Positions 41,801 through 51,046 of a stretch of DNA of 64,000 bases are shown in pieces. The stretch comes from Microbacterium binotii (GTDB lineage: Bacteria; Actinomycetota; Actinomycetes; Actinomycetales; Microbacteriaceae). Below the pieces are notes generated by a model, which was given only the letters and a program-made list of their open reading frames with translations, searched no databases and was not told where the DNA came from. Every line of letters begins with the position of its first letter. Position 1 is the stretch's first letter. Location of the stretch: assembly GCF_021398715.1 (NCBI RefSeq), contig NZ_CP090347.1:3224001-3288000 (forward strand), given 5' to 3'. The translations under genes and the position numbers were made by a program.

Positions 41801-43098
41801 GCGCTCACTCCGGTGTGCTCTGTGAAGGACGGTGTCGTGTGCCGGAACGCCCCGCTGATCACGGTGGCTGCGGCGCGGCCCGCGCCGTCGGTGGCAAGGT
41901 GCTCGATCGTGTCATCGATCGTCGTGACGGGGATGTCGAGGAAGGCCAGGTCGGCGAGGGCTCCGACCGCGAGGTAGCCGGTGCGATCGGGGCCCGTGTC
42001 GATGCCCATCGCGTGCGCGCCGCCGAGGGTCGCGGCCCGCAGCAGCTGCGCCGCGAGCCCCCGATCGGAATAACCCTGCGCCCGCGCGATGCGGTGCAGC
42101 GCGGCCACATCCGCGAGCAGGTCGAGCGACGGGCTCGAGGAGAGGGAGTCCGTGCCGACCGCGATGCCGTTACCCTCGGCGAGGTAGGCGGCGACGGGCG
42201 GCTCATCGAGGCCGATGACGGCGTTCGAGCGGGGGCAGAGCGCCACGGAGGTGCCGCGGGCGCGCAGCAGGGCGCGATCGCGTGCGGTCATGTAGACGCC
42301 GTGCGCGATGTGGCAGTCGGGTCCGAGCACGCCGAGCTGATCGACGAACTCGGTCGCCCCCGTACCGAAGCCGTCCCCGCGCAGCTCGCGGAAGCTGCCG
42401 GCGCGACGCTCCTGCCAGGGCGTCGGATGCGGAGCGCCCGATTCACGCTCGAACGCGGCCTCACCGAGGTGGAGGTGGATGCGGCCGCCGCGCTCGCGAA
42501 CGATGTCGGGGATCTCCAGCAGCGGCTCGACGTCGAGCGAGTAGGGCGCGTGGGGCGAGAGCCCGGTGCCGGGCGGAGAGGGCAGCGCGTCCAGCGCCGC
42601 CTCGACCTGGGCTCTGCCGGTCGCCGCCCAGTCGGCGTTGGTCCAGCTCATCACCTCCCAGTAGGTGATGCCGTGAAGGCCCGCGTCGTGCAGCACCCCC
42701 GCGGCGGGCGCATCGGTGACGATGTCGGCGACAGCGGTGGTGCCCGCCTCGATCACCGCGCGCGCTCCGGCGTCCGCATCCGCCTTCCAGTCGTGTCCGC
42801 GCTCGTAGACCGGATCGAACGCCGCCGCCCAGTCCTCGAAGCCGCGGTAGCTGCCACGTCCGACCTCGGCCATGCCCGTGTACTGCAGGTGCGAGTGCGC
42901 GTTGACGAACCCCGGCAGGAGGACTCCCGGCCAGTGCACCTCGGTGAAGGTGGCGCCGCGGGCGGTGAGCTCGCGGCGCACCCAGTCGCGGTCGCCGACG
43001 TGGCGGATGCGGCCGCCGCTGACCGCGATCGCCCCCTGCGGGATCGGCGGCGCGGTGATGGGCAGCACCAGATCGGCCGAGTACAGCACGACGCTCAT
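41797..43098 (-). CDS. Amidohydrolase of the nucleoside/MTA-SAH deaminase (ATZ/TRZ) group
   Basis: This 433-residue metal-dependent hydrolase shows NAHSHLQ, with two His metal ligands, then HAPYS, RIHLHLGEA, CHIAHGVYMT, CPRSNAVIG and VGTDSLSSSPSLDLL with the catalytic Asp. This order matches ATZ/TRZ, aminofutalosine and 5'-methylthioadenosine/SAH deaminases. It overlaps a SAH-hydrolase-like gene upstream and a cupin downstream. The context suggests deamination of a purine nucleoside or thioether, an inference. Confidence 0.85.
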   Translation of the reverse strand: MSVVLYSADLVLPITAPPIPQGAIAVSGGRIRHVGDRDWVRRELTARGATFTEVHWPGVLLPGFVNAHSHLQYTGMAEVGRGSYRGFEDWAAAFDPVYERGHDWKADADAGARAVIEAGTTAVADIVTDAPAAGVLHDAGLHGITYWEVMSWTNADWAATGRAQVEAALDALPSPPGTGLSPHAPYSLDVEPLLEIPDIVRERGGRIHLHLGEAAFERESGAPHPTPWQERRAGSFRELRGDGFGTGATEFVDQLGVLGPDCHIAHGVYMTARDRALLRARGTSVALCPRSNAVIGLDEPPVAAYLAEGNGIAVGTDSLSSSPSLDLLADVAALHRIARAQGYSDRGLAAQLLRAATLGGAHAMGIDTGPDRTGYLAVGALADLAFLDIPVTTIDDTIEHLATDGAGRAAATVISGAFRHTTPSFTEHTGVSA

Positions 43099-44525
43099 CC
43101 GCGGGTCTCCTCGTAGCGTGCCGAGCGCCAGTCCCCTTCCGCACCGTCGGGCGCGGTGCGCTCGTCGATCCACACACCGCGGGCGGCGAGCGCCGCACGG
43201 CCGACACGGTCGTCGATCTCGGACGGGAGGGCGTGCACGCCGACGCCCGGGCGGGTGCGCAGCAGGTGGTCGAGGGCGGCGAGCTGCACCGCGAACGACA
43301 GGTCCATGATCTCGATCGGGTTGCCTTCGGCAGCGGTGATGTTCACCGCTCCGCCGGCACCGAGCACGAGAGAAGCGGATGCGGCGGCCGCCGCCGTCAC
43401 CTCCCCCGGTACGCCGCCCGCGACGGCGATCGCCGCCGCGCGCTCGGCGACCGCCTCATCGATCGTGCCGGCGACGCCCGTGGCCGAGACGACGAGCGCG
43501 CCGTCCGCCAGCGCGGATGCGGGGCCGACCGCATAGCCGTCGTGGCGCGCGGTGAGGGCCCGCACCGGGTCAACCTCGGCCACGGCGACGGTCGCGCCCA
43601 GAGCGCGCAGGTAGGCCGCGACGCCCTCGCCGACGGGGCCGTAGCCGATCACGAGCGCGGGTTGGTCGCGCACCGTCAGAGAGTGCTCATCGAGAAGGTC
43701 CGCGATCGCCAGAACGCAGGAGAAGCCGGTGCCGTACCGGTTGTCGAACCGGGTCTTGGCGGCGGCGTCGTTGACGGCCATGACCGGCGTGCGCAGCAGC
43801 CCCGCCGCATCCATCCGCCGCAGCGGCGTGAGCCCCGACGTCGTCTCCTCGTTCGCACCGATCCAGGATGCGGCGATCGCGGGGTCGATCTCGTGGGCGA
43901 GGCGGATGAGGTGCGAGCCGTCGTCGATGAGAATGTCGAAGCCGCGGCGCAGGAAACTCTCGGCCGCCGCGCGCTCCTCGAGACCCGACAGGTCGGCGCC
44001 GCCGTCGACGGGAATCCCCCTCTCCGCGAGCGCCGCGGCGACGGCCGCATCCGTCTCGTCGGGGTGACCGTAGACCGCGACGTCGGCGCCGCGAGAGCGC
44101 AGCAGGAGCGCCAGCTGGGCCGTCTTCGGCTCGAGCACCATGCACACGCCGATGCGCAGCCCCCGCACGTCGATGTCCTGGGCGACGGTCGCCGAGACCG
44201 GCATGTGAGAGGCGGCGAAGGCGATGCGTGCCGCGGCATCGGGCCGCTCGGGAAGCGGGGCGCCGCCGAGGAGGACGGGCACATCCGTGGGATCCGCGTC
44301 GGCGAGAAGAGCCGTGAAGTCGAAGCGCAGCATTCCCGCATCCGAGGCCGACCCCGTCGTGAGAACTGCGCCCAGATCGTGCAGCAGAGCCGTGAGTCGC
44401 TCGGCGACGACGCGGTGGGCGGGGGAGGCGTCGACCCGCACGGTACGCGAGGCGATCATGAGATTCGTGCGGCGGGCGAAGCGGCGCACGATCGCCTCCG
44501 CGATGCGCATCGAATCCACCGCCAT
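43095..44525 (-). CDS. Divergent S-adenosylhomocysteine hydrolase-like protein
   Basis: This 476-residue relative of adenosylhomocysteinase keeps ANEETTSGL, VNDAAAKTRFDNRYGTG (Lys, Asp and Asn of the active site), the NAD motif GYGPVGEGVA and IEIMDLSFAVQ. Several substrate residues differ. The HMTxxT segment is VLEPKT, the active-site Cys after YG is Thr, the NxGHFD motif is absent, and the HP before the MDxSFANQ motif is NP. The length fits, but the ligand is probably not plain SAH. It is first in an operon with the amidohydrolase and cupin. Confidence 0.85.
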   Translation of the reverse strand: MAVDSMRIAEAIVRRFARRTNLMIASRTVRVDASPAHRVVAERLTALLHDLGAVLTTGSASDAGMLRFDFTALLADADPTDVPVLLGGAPLPERPDAAARIAFAASHMPVSATVAQDIDVRGLRIGVCMVLEPKTAQLALLLRSRGADVAVYGHPDETDAAVAAALAERGIPVDGGADLSGLEERAAAESFLRRGFDILIDDGSHLIRLAHEIDPAIAASWIGANEETTSGLTPLRRMDAAGLLRTPVMAVNDAAAKTRFDNRYGTGFSCVLAIADLLDEHSLTVRDQPALVIGYGPVGEGVAAYLRALGATVAVAEVDPVRALTARHDGYAVGPASALADGALVVSATGVAGTIDEAVAERAAAIAVAGGVPGEVTAAAAASASLVLGAGGAVNITAAEGNPIEIMDLSFAVQLAALDHLLRTRPGVGVHALPSEIDDRVGRAALAARGVWIDERTAPDGAEGDWRSARYEETRG

Positions 44526-44669
44526 AGCCTACGTCGATTCTTAGCACAGAATGAGATCCCTCTCACGGGGGGACGTCGGGCGAGGGCCGCCGCTTAGCGT
44601 GAGGAGCGGGGGCGTCTTCCGTGACGGAGGCGGACCCACGTCCGCACACGCAGCACACGGAGGAACCTC

Positions 44670-45131
44670 ATGCGCAAACTCGCCCCCCTCGCCCTTTCGG
44701 CCATCGCCCTTCTCGCCCTCGCCGGTTGCGCGGGCGGCGCCAACGGCGGTGGAGACGCCGGCGCCTCGTCCCAGTCCGTCCAGGAGGCGTGCTCCATCGC
44801 CCAGGACAAGCTCAGCGACGCCCAGAGCAAGCTGAGCGAGTCGATGTCGGCAGCGGCCTCGGGCGACAGCGAGGCCACGACCGATCTGTTCGAGACGGTC
44901 CAGAAGGGTCTCGACGACGCCCTTGCCGAGATCACGAACGCCGACGTGAAGAAGCCGTTGCAGGCGGTCTCGGACGAGTACAAGACGATCGGTGAGTCGA
45001 TGTCGGCTCTCGCCGCCGCGGGCTCCGACCCCTCCAAGATCGATGAGCTCACCAAGATCAACGACGACGTGCAGGCCTCGAGCGAGCGCCTCAAGACGGC
45101 GTCCGACGAGCTCACGAAGCTCTGCGCCTGA
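44670..45131 (+). CDS. Helical lipoprotein
   Basis: The 153-residue secreted lipoprotein has a short basic start (MRKLAPLAL), a hydrophobic segment and the lipobox LAGC near residue 20. A Gly/Ser linker and a helical remainder of heptad-like, Ala/Ser/Lys/Glu-rich sequence (QDKLSDAQSKLSESMSAAAS) follow. The C-terminal Cys (LCA) may pair with an early Cys (EACSIAQ). No family was recognised. A strong terminator follows. Confidence 0.8.
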   Translation: MRKLAPLALSAIALLALAGCAGGANGGGDAGASSQSVQEACSIAQDKLSDAQSKLSESMSAAASGDSEATTDLFETVQKGLDDALAEITNADVKKPLQAVSDEYKTIGESMSALAAAGSDPSKIDELTKINDDVQASSERLKTASDELTKLCA

Positions 45132-45145
45132 GTCTCGCGCTCCAC

Positions 45146-45189
45146 ACGACGAAGGGATGCGGCCCACCGGGGTCGCATCCCTTCGTCGT
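45146..45189 (+). terminator. Intrinsic terminator after the lipoprotein gene
   Basis: A perfect 16-bp stem, ACGACGAAGGGATGCG with its complement, encloses a 12-nt loop. The right arm ends TTCGTCGTTGTCGT, moderately T-rich. Confidence 0.8.
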
Positions 45190-45335
45190 TGTCGTCGGTG
45201 ACCGTTCGTGCGGCGGAACCGACAGATTCTGCGCCCGTGGACGTCAAAGCCTCCCCCGCCTGATGGACTCCCTGCGGCTTCGTCGCGCGGGACCGGGATG
45301 CAGGTGCGCGGCGGAGCCCTCGGAAGGAGTCACGG

Positions 45336-45959
45336 ATGTTCGCAGGAATCCGACGGGGATGGACCCGTTTCGCCGACGCCCGCCCCACGTGGGCGCAGCT
45401 GATCGTGTTCTCGCTGCTCAACGTCGGGATGACCGTGCTCCAGCTCGTGCTGATGCCCGTGTTCAAGGCCGTCTTCGCCCTCACGCCGCTCGTCGACACC
45501 GGCTTCCAGGCACTGCCCGTCGGCTCGGACTACTTCATCTTCGACTACGCGGCCGGCGCTCTTCCGGCGGGCGGGGGCGGGCTCGCCTACTTCCTTGCGG
45601 TGCAGCTCACACTCGCGATCGCGCAGGTCGTGAACTTCTTCGCGCAGCGCAACATCACGTTCAAGTCCAACAGCAACCCGTGGTGGGCGGCGCTCTGGTA
45701 CACGCTGGCCTACGTCGTGATCACGTTCGGTGCGGCAGCGCTGCAGGGCTTCTACAAGGCGCCCGTGTACGACCTGTTCATCACCGTCTGGGCGATGGGC
45801 GCCACGGGCGAGACCCTGGCCGACGTCGTCACTATGCTCATCAACGCGCTCATCTCGTGCGCGGTGTTCTTCCCGATCTTCAAGATCATCTTCCGTCGCG
45901 ATCCCGACCCGGAGGTCGTCGTCGCTCCCGCCCCCGCGCGCGAGCGCGTCGGCGTCTGA
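45336..45959 (+). CDS. GtrA-like membrane protein
   Basis: This 207-residue protein with four membrane helices includes AQVVNFFAQRNITFKSN, matching the N-(Y/F)xxxRxxxF turn of the GtrA family. Members help move lipid-linked sugars or other polyprenyl substrates. The N-terminal region (FADARPTWAQLIVFSLLNVGMTVLQLVLMPVF) forms helix 1. It stands alone, and its stop abuts the convergent DUF779 gene. Confidence 0.75.
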   Translation: MFAGIRRGWTRFADARPTWAQLIVFSLLNVGMTVLQLVLMPVFKAVFALTPLVDTGFQALPVGSDYFIFDYAAGALPAGGGGLAYFLAVQLTLAIAQVVNFFAQRNITFKSNSNPWWAALWYTLAYVVITFGAAALQGFYKAPVYDLFITVWAMGATGETLADVVTMLINALISCAVFFPIFKIIFRRDPDPEVVVAPAPARERVGV

Positions 45960-46349
45960 TCACCCCGCCGCGAGACCGAAGGCCTCGAGCTCCGCGGGAT
46001 CCAGCATCCGGGAACGGATGAGGAACCGCATCCCCGTCGGCGCCTCCACACTGAATCCCGCGCCGCGCCCCGGTACCGCGTCGATCGTCAGGTGCGTGTA
46101 CTTCCAGTACTCGAACTGCGACTCGGACATGAACACCTCGATGGGCGCGAGATCGGCGACGCGCAGCGCGCCGAGCCGCACATCGCTCGGCCCGATGAGG
46201 AACATGCCGACGGGGTAGCACATGGGTGCGGAGCCGTCGCAGCATCCACCCGACTGGTGGAACATGAGCGGCCCGTGCTGCGCGGTCAGCTCCACGAGCA
46301 GGGATGCGGCCGCATCCGTCACCGCGACGCGGTCGTAGGTGACCGTCAT
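45960..46349 (-). CDS. DUF779 protein (aldehyde-dehydrogenase-associated)
   Basis: The 129-residue protein has the DUF779 core HQSGGCCDGSAPMCYPVGMFLIGPSDVRLG and SQFEYWKYTHLTIDAVPGRGAGFSVE. The Cys cluster may bind a metal or react with aldehyde. DUF779 genes repeatedly sit beside NAD aldehyde dehydrogenases, as here, 116 bp after one with a palindromic repeat between them. Its biochemical role is unestablished. Confidence 0.9.
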   Translation of the reverse strand: MTVTYDRVAVTDAAASLLVELTAQHGPLMFHQSGGCCDGSAPMCYPVGMFLIGPSDVRLGALRVADLAPIEVFMSESQFEYWKYTHLTIDAVPGRGAGFSVEAPTGMRFLIRSRMLDPAELEAFGLAAG

Positions 46350-46371
46350 GATCGCTCCTCTCTGTAGGTGT

Positions 46372-46453
46372 CGCGTCTCGTCTCGCTCCGCTCGCTCAAC
46401 GACCGGCCCGTCACCGATCGTTGAGCGAGGAGCGGAGCGACGAGACGAAACGC
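46372..46453. repeat. GAGCGAG-rich dispersed repeat, copy 3 (long inverted repeat)
   Basis: An imperfect inverted repeat of about 30 bp per arm has left CGCTCCGCTCGCTCAACGA and right TCGTTGAGCGAGGAGCGG, continuing into GACGAGACGAAACGCG. It lies between the aldehyde dehydrogenase and DUF779 genes. It is the best-preserved of three related elements in the window (see 23382-23457 and 25593-25647). Confidence 0.75.
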
Positions 46454-46465
46454 GGCGGGTCCGAC

Positions 46466-48013
46466 TCAGAAGAAGCCCATCGGCCCGTCGGCGTAGGAGA
46501 CGAGCAGGTTCTTCGTCTGCTGGTAGTGATCGAGCATCTTCAGGTGGTTCTCGCGGCCGATGCCCGACTGCTTATAGCCGCCGAAGGCCGCGTGCGCCGG
46601 GTACTGGTGGTAGGTGTTCGTCCACACGCGCCCGGCTTCGATGCCGCGACCGGCGCGGTACATCGTGTCGGCCGAGCGGCTCCACACTCCGGCGCCGAGG
46701 CCGTAGAGGGTGTCGTTCGCGGTGTGGATGGCGTCGTCGAAGCCCTCGAAGCTCGTGACCGAGACGACCGGACCGAAGATCTCCTCCTGGAAGATGCGCA
46801 TGCTGTTCTGACCCTCGAACACCGTGGGCGCCACGTAGTAGCCCTCCGACAGGTCGCCGCCGAGGTCGACACGCTCCCCTCCCGCGAGCAGCTTCGCGCC
46901 CTCCGCCTTGCCGATCTCGATGTACGACAGGATCTTCTCCAGCTGGTCGTTCGAGGCCTGCGCGCCGATCATGGTCGCGGGATCCAGCGGGTTGCCCTGC
47001 ACGATCTTGCCGACCCGCTCCAGCCCGTCGCCGAGGAATTCCTCGTAGATCGAGCGCTGGATGAGCGCGCGGCTCGGACACGTGCAGACCTCGCCCTGGT
47101 TCAGCGCGAAGAACGTGAAGCCCTCCAACGCCTTGTCGTAGTAGGCGTCGCGGTCTCGGGCCACATCCTCGAAGAAGATGTTCGCGCTCTTGCCGCCGAG
47201 CTCCAGCGTGACCGGGATCAGGTTCTGCGAGGCGTACTGCATGATGAGCCGGCCGGTCGTGGTCTCGCCCGTGAAGGCGACCTTGCGGATGCGCTTGTGC
47301 TGCGCCAGCGGCGCCCCCGCCTCGATGCCGAAGCCGTTGACGATGTTCACGACGCCGGCCGGGAGCAGATCGCCGATCAGATCGAAGAGGAAGAGGATGG
47401 ATGCCGGCGTCTGCTCGGCGGGCTTGAGCACGACGCAGTTGCCGGCGGCGAGGGCGGGAGCGAGCTTCCAGGTGGCCATGAGGATGGGGAAGTTCCACGG
47501 GATGATCTGGCCCACCACGCCCAGAGGCTCGTGGAAGTGGTACGCGACGGTGTCCTCGTCGATCTGGCTGAGCGAGCCCTCCTGCGCCCGCAGGACCCCC
47601 GCGAAGTACCGGAAGTGGTCGACCGCCAGCGGGATGTCGGCGGCGAGCGTCTCGCGCACCGGCTTGCCGTTCTCCCACGTCTCGGCGACGGCGATCTTCT
47701 CGAGGTTCGCCTCGATGCGGTCGGCGATCTTGTTGAGGATGTTCGCGCGGTCGGCGGGTGTCGTCTTCTTCCAGCTCTCGAACGCCCGCCACGCCGCATC
47801 CACGGCGCGATCGATGTCCTCGCTCGTGCCGCGACCGACCTCGCAGAACGGCTTGCCCGTGACGGGGGTGATGTTCTCGAAGTACTGGCCCTTGATCGGC
47901 TCGACGAACTCGCCGCCGATGTAGTGGCCGTAGCGGCTGCGGTACTCGGCGACCGATCCGCGGGATCCGGGGGCGGCGTAGACGCTCGAGACGCCGTCTT
48001 CAACGATGGTCAT
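46466..48013 (-). CDS. NAD(P)-dependent aldehyde dehydrogenase
   Basis: The 515-residue enzyme oxidises aldehydes to acids. The general-base Glu is in LELGGKS and the catalytic Cys in [14 protein letters not shown]. Cofactor and fold landmarks are [24 protein letters not shown] and the C-terminal [12 protein letters not shown]. It resembles the ExaC/AldA acetaldehyde dehydrogenase group that accompanies DUF779. Upstream on the same strand is a GAF-domain regulator, likely its activator. Confidence 0.95.
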   Translation of the reverse strand: MTIVEDGVSSVYAAPGSRGSVAEYRSRYGHYIGGEFVEPIKGQYFENITPVTGKPFCEVGRGTSEDIDRAVDAAWRAFESWKKTTPADRANILNKIADRIEANLEKIAVAETWENGKPVRETLAADIPLAVDHFRYFAGVLRAQEGSLSQIDEDTVAYHFHEPLGVVGQIIPWNFPILMATWKLAPALAAGNCVVLKPAEQTPASILFLFDLIGDLLPAGVVNIVNGFGIEAGAPLAQHKRIRKVAFTGETTTGRLIMQYASQNLIPVTLELGGKSANIFFEDVARDRDAYYDKALEGFTFFALNQGEVCTCPSRALIQRSIYEEFLGDGLERVGKIVQGNPLDPATMIGAQASNDQLEKILSYIEIGKAEGAKLLAGGERVDLGGDLSEGYYVAPTVFEGQNSMRIFQEEIFGPVVSVTSFEGFDDAIHTANDTLYGLGAGVWSRSADTMYRAGRGIEAGRVWTNTYHQYPAHAAFGGYKQSGIGRENHLKMLDHYQQTKNLLVSYADGPMGFF

Positions 48014-48114
48014 GTCATCTCCTTCGACGATCAGGACGGGGCGGCATCAGCGCCGCGCTCGTTGCCCGACACCGTAGGCACCCCCGGGTTGCATCGGGTT
48101 GCGCGTCGAGACGA

Positions 48115-49440
48115 CTAGGCGCCGAGCTGCTCCAGGCGCGCGACGATCGACCCGCGACGCGGCGAACGCGGGGCGAGCATCTCGAGGCAGAGGCGCAGCG
48201 CATCCACATCCTCGCGTCCCTCATCCGTGTCGATATAGGCCAGCAGCACGTCGAGCCCCGCCCCGGCGAGGAGCGACTCGCGCAGGGCCGCCTGCACGCT
48301 CTGCCTCAGCTCCTCCACCCCCGGCGCGCGGGAGTCCGGCAGGACGGGGCCGCGATACGCCGTGAGGGCCACGCGGTGCGCGCCCCGATCGAGCAGCGAG
48401 ACGACGTGATCGGCGTCGGTCTGAAGCGGGCTCGTCAGCCGATAGGGACGGGATGCGGGGATCAATGCAGGGGCGACGGCATCGAGCACCCGGCGCAGTC
48501 TCACCATCTCGGGGCGCAGGGTCTCCACCGGCGCGGCCTCGCCGTACACGAGGGCGGCCAGTCTCTCCGCGGAGAGGCCCTGCTGGTGCACCGCCAGCAT
48601 GAGCAGGATCTCCGCGTGACGCGCGCTCAGCTCGGTGACGGTGGCGCCTCGGTCGTCGACGACGTCGAGCACCGCGAGGTCGCGTCCGAGCACGCGGAGG
48701 GTGGCGTGCTCGGTGGCGCCACGCGTGCGCCTCGGGGGATGGCTCTTCACGGGCGGCGCAGCGCGCGCCCGCAGCCTGGCAACGAGCAGCTCCCCCTCGA
48801 TCGCCCGCGCCGTCGCGTCGACGAGCAGCTGTGCCTGCGGCGTGGTGACCTCGGCGCCGCCGGTCACATCGATGACACCGAGCACGCGCCGACTCTCGGG
48901 GTCGCGCACCGGCGCCGCCGTGCACGACCACGGTTGGACGAGCCGGTTGAAGTGCTCGGCTCCGCGGATCTGGACGGACGCGTCGAGCGCGAGGGCCGTG
49001 CCCGGCGCGGACGTGCCCACGGCCTGCTCCGACCAGTTCGCCCCCGCGACGAAGCCCATGTCGCCCGTGAGGTCGCGGATGCGGCGGTCGCCCTCGACCC
49101 ACAGCAGGCGGCCCGCCGCATCCCCCACCGCGACGACGCCGCCCGACTCGTCCTCGTCGCCGGGCAGCAACAGCTGGCGGATCATGTCCATGACGCTCGC
49201 GAGGGGATGCGTGCGCCGGTACGCGTCGAGTTCGTCCGAGATGAGATCCAGGGGCGGCACGGCCTCCACGCCGACGAGGCTCCGGGCCGAGCGCTGCCAG
49301 CTCTCACGAACGAGACCGCGCACGGCGGTGACCCGCGGATCCTGCGCGTTTCCGCCGACGAACTCCTCATGCGCGCGCTCGATCAGCAGGCGCGAGCTCT
49401 CGGCCGACGCCTCGCGACGCAGAGACCAGGGCGAGGGCAC
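48115..49440 (-). CDS. GAF-domain transcriptional regulator (AcoR-like, no AAA domain)
   Basis: This 441-residue regulator has an AcoR-like N-terminus (VRESWQRSARSLVGVEAVPP). A GAF sensor domain (VVAVGDAAGRLLWVEGDRRIRDLTGDMGFVAGANWSEQAVGTSAPGTAL) and a C-terminal winged-helix-like region (VTELSARHAEILLMLAVHQQGLSAERLAALVYG) follow. No sigma-54 AAA domain is present, which is the usual actinobacterial form. It lies 100 bp upstream of the aldehyde dehydrogenase on the same strand and probably senses its substrate. Confidence 0.86.
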   Translation of the reverse strand: MPSPWSLRREASAESSRLLIERAHEEFVGGNAQDPRVTAVRGLVRESWQRSARSLVGVEAVPPLDLISDELDAYRRTHPLASVMDMIRQLLLPGDEDESGGVVAVGDAAGRLLWVEGDRRIRDLTGDMGFVAGANWSEQAVGTSAPGTALALDASVQIRGAEHFNRLVQPWSCTAAPVRDPESRRVLGVIDVTGGAEVTTPQAQLLVDATARAIEGELLVARLRARAAPPVKSHPPRRTRGATEHATLRVLGRDLAVLDVVDDRGATVTELSARHAEILLMLAVHQQGLSAERLAALVYGEAAPVETLRPEMVRLRRVLDAVAPALIPASRPYRLTSPLQTDADHVVSLLDRGAHRVALTAYRGPVLPDSRAPGVEELRQSVQAALRESLLAGAGLDVLLAYIDTDEGREDVDALRLCLEMLAPRSPRRGSIVARLEQLGA

Positions 49441-49589
49441 AACGACTCCGATCGACGGTGATCAGGTGGCTTCAGTGTAGGCACGCGGCACGCGCGACGA
49501 CAGGGTCGTTGTGCGACACACGGTACTGCACCGCTCGCACTACTGTGTACTGCGTGGTAGCTTGCTTTGCAGAGGAGAGAGGAGCGCGG

Positions 49590-49949
49590 ATGGATACCAC
49601 GCAGCTGTTGAAGGGGGTGCTGGACGCCGCCGTGCTCGCGGTCGTGCAGCACGAGGACGCCTACGGGTACGACATCGTGCGTCGGCTGCGCGAGGCCGGC
49701 CTCGGAGAGGTGGGCGACGCATCCGTCTACGGAACGCTTCGCCGGCTCTACAGCGCCGGGTCGCTCTCGAGCTACGTGGTGCCTTCGGACGGCGGTCCGC
49801 ACCGCAAGTACTACGCCATCAACCCGCAGGGGCGTGCGGCGCTCGACGCGCAGCGCGAGGACTGGGCCTCGTTCTCGCTCGCGCTGAGCACACTGCTCGA
49901 CGCCTCTCGCAAACCCGCCGCGCTGCGCACGATCGGAGAAGGACGATGA
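49590..49949 (+). CDS. PadR-family transcriptional regulator
   Basis: This 119-residue winged-helix regulator has LLKGVLDAAVLAVVQHEDAYGYDIVRRLREAG, SVYGTLRRLYSAGSLSSY and the HRKYYAINPQGRAALDAQ end, all PadR hallmarks. A purine-rich site (AGAGGAGAGAGGAG) lies upstream of the ATG at 49590. Its stop overlaps the ATG of the HAAS-domain protein (ATGA); PadR regulators paired with HAAS proteins are common. Confidence 0.92.
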   Translation: MDTTQLLKGVLDAAVLAVVQHEDAYGYDIVRRLREAGLGEVGDASVYGTLRRLYSAGSLSSYVVPSDGGPHRKYYAINPQGRAALDAQREDWASFSLALSTLLDASRKPAALRTIGEGR

Positions 49950-51046
49950 ACGCCACGACTCAGCCTCGAACCGATATCTCGGCCTTCGCCGCCGCCGTCC
50001 GCGCGGAACTGAACGATCTGCCCGCCGATGAGGTCGACGACCTGCTCGACGGGCTCGAAGCCGACCTGTCCGAACAGGCCGAAGACAGCGGCGAGGCCTT
50101 CTCCCTCCCGGATGCGGCGACCTACGCCGCGGAACTCCGTGCCGCCGCGGGTCTCCCCGAGCGCAACGGGCGTGCTGCGAAGGTGCCGGTACGCGAGCAG
50201 CTGGAGCGCGCCCGCCGGGCGGCGGCCACCCGCATCCGCTCATCCCGGTTCGGATCCGCGACGCTGGACCTGCTCGTGTCGCTGCGCCCGGTCTGGTGGA
50301 TCGCGCGCGGGGTGGCGTTCTTCCTCATCCTGATGTTCCTCACCGTGCCGCTCACCGGCCGCGTCGACTACGCGCCCACGAACGTCGTGGCGTGGGCGAT
50401 CCTCGCGACGCTGGTGCTCCTCAGCATCCAGTGGGGGCGCGGGAAGTGGCTGCCTCATCGTTGGATGCGGGGGCTCCGCACCGCGCTCAACGCCGTGGCG
50501 AGCATCGTCGCGGCGATCGCTCTCATCGCGGCGCCGACCGTGCTGCCGCAGTACTTCGCGGCACAGGCGGCGTACGCCTACACGTACCCGACCGATACGA
50601 CCCAGCCGGGTCTCGTGCTGGACGGCGAGCGCGTTCGCAACGTGTTCGCCTATGACGCCGAGGGCAACCCGCTCGAGAACGTGCAGCTGTACACCGAACA
50701 GGGAACCCCGCTGACGACCGTCGGCGCCGAGGGTCGCACGAACGGATGGTGGTGGGACGAGTACTTCCTGGGCGGTGGAGGCCCGGTCACCACGGCCTAC
50801 GAGGGCACGGGGCGCTCCCCGCTGTGGAACGTGTTCCCGCTGCGCGAGGCGACGGACGTGAGCACCTGGGATGTGGACACCGCCGTTCCGACCCTCCCGC
50901 AGCCGCCGTTCGCGCAGGTGCCCGCCGTCCCGTCACAGTCGGAGGCGGGTGTGGAGCCGACACCGAGTCCGACGCCCGGGGCCAGCACCAGGACGGACAC
51001 GGCGCCTCTGCCTGAGCCCGCCCCCGAGACGGAGGTGACGCCGTGA
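49946..51046 (+). CDS. HAAS-domain membrane protein
   Basis: The N-terminal 75 residues of this 366-residue protein (VRAELNDLPADEVDDLLDGLEADLSEQAED) match the HAAS/DUF1700 helical domain that partners with PadR regulators. Three membrane helices follow (about 115-135, 145-160, 175-195). An extracytoplasmic domain (LDGERVRNVFAYDAEGNPLENVQLYTEQG) and a Pro/Thr-rich tail end the protein. It is translationally coupled to the PadR gene and overlaps a small downstream ORF. The role is unknown, probably envelope or signal-related. Confidence 0.82.
   Translation: MNATTQPRTDISAFAAAVRAELNDLPADEVDDLLDGLEADLSEQAEDSGEAFSLPDAATYAAELRAAAGLPERNGRAAKVPVREQLERARRAAATRIRSSRFGSATLDLLVSLRPVWWIARGVAFFLILMFLTVPLTGRVDYAPTNVVAWAILATLVLLSIQWGRGKWLPHRWMRGLRTALNAVASIVAAIALIAAPTVLPQYFAAQAAYAYTYPTDTTQPGLVLDGERVRNVFAYDAEGNPLENVQLYTEQGTPLTTVGAEGRTNGWWWDEYFLGGGGPVTTAYEGTGRSPLWNVFPLREATDVSTWDVDTAVPTLPQPPFAQVPAVPSQSEAGVEPTPSPTPGASTRTDTAPLPEPAPETEVTP

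Noticed and set aside
49523..49553. Direct repeat GTACTGC at 49523 and 49547 as a PadR operator
   Set aside because: Two 7-mers 24 bp apart do not resemble the usual PadR dyad, and chance is plausible.
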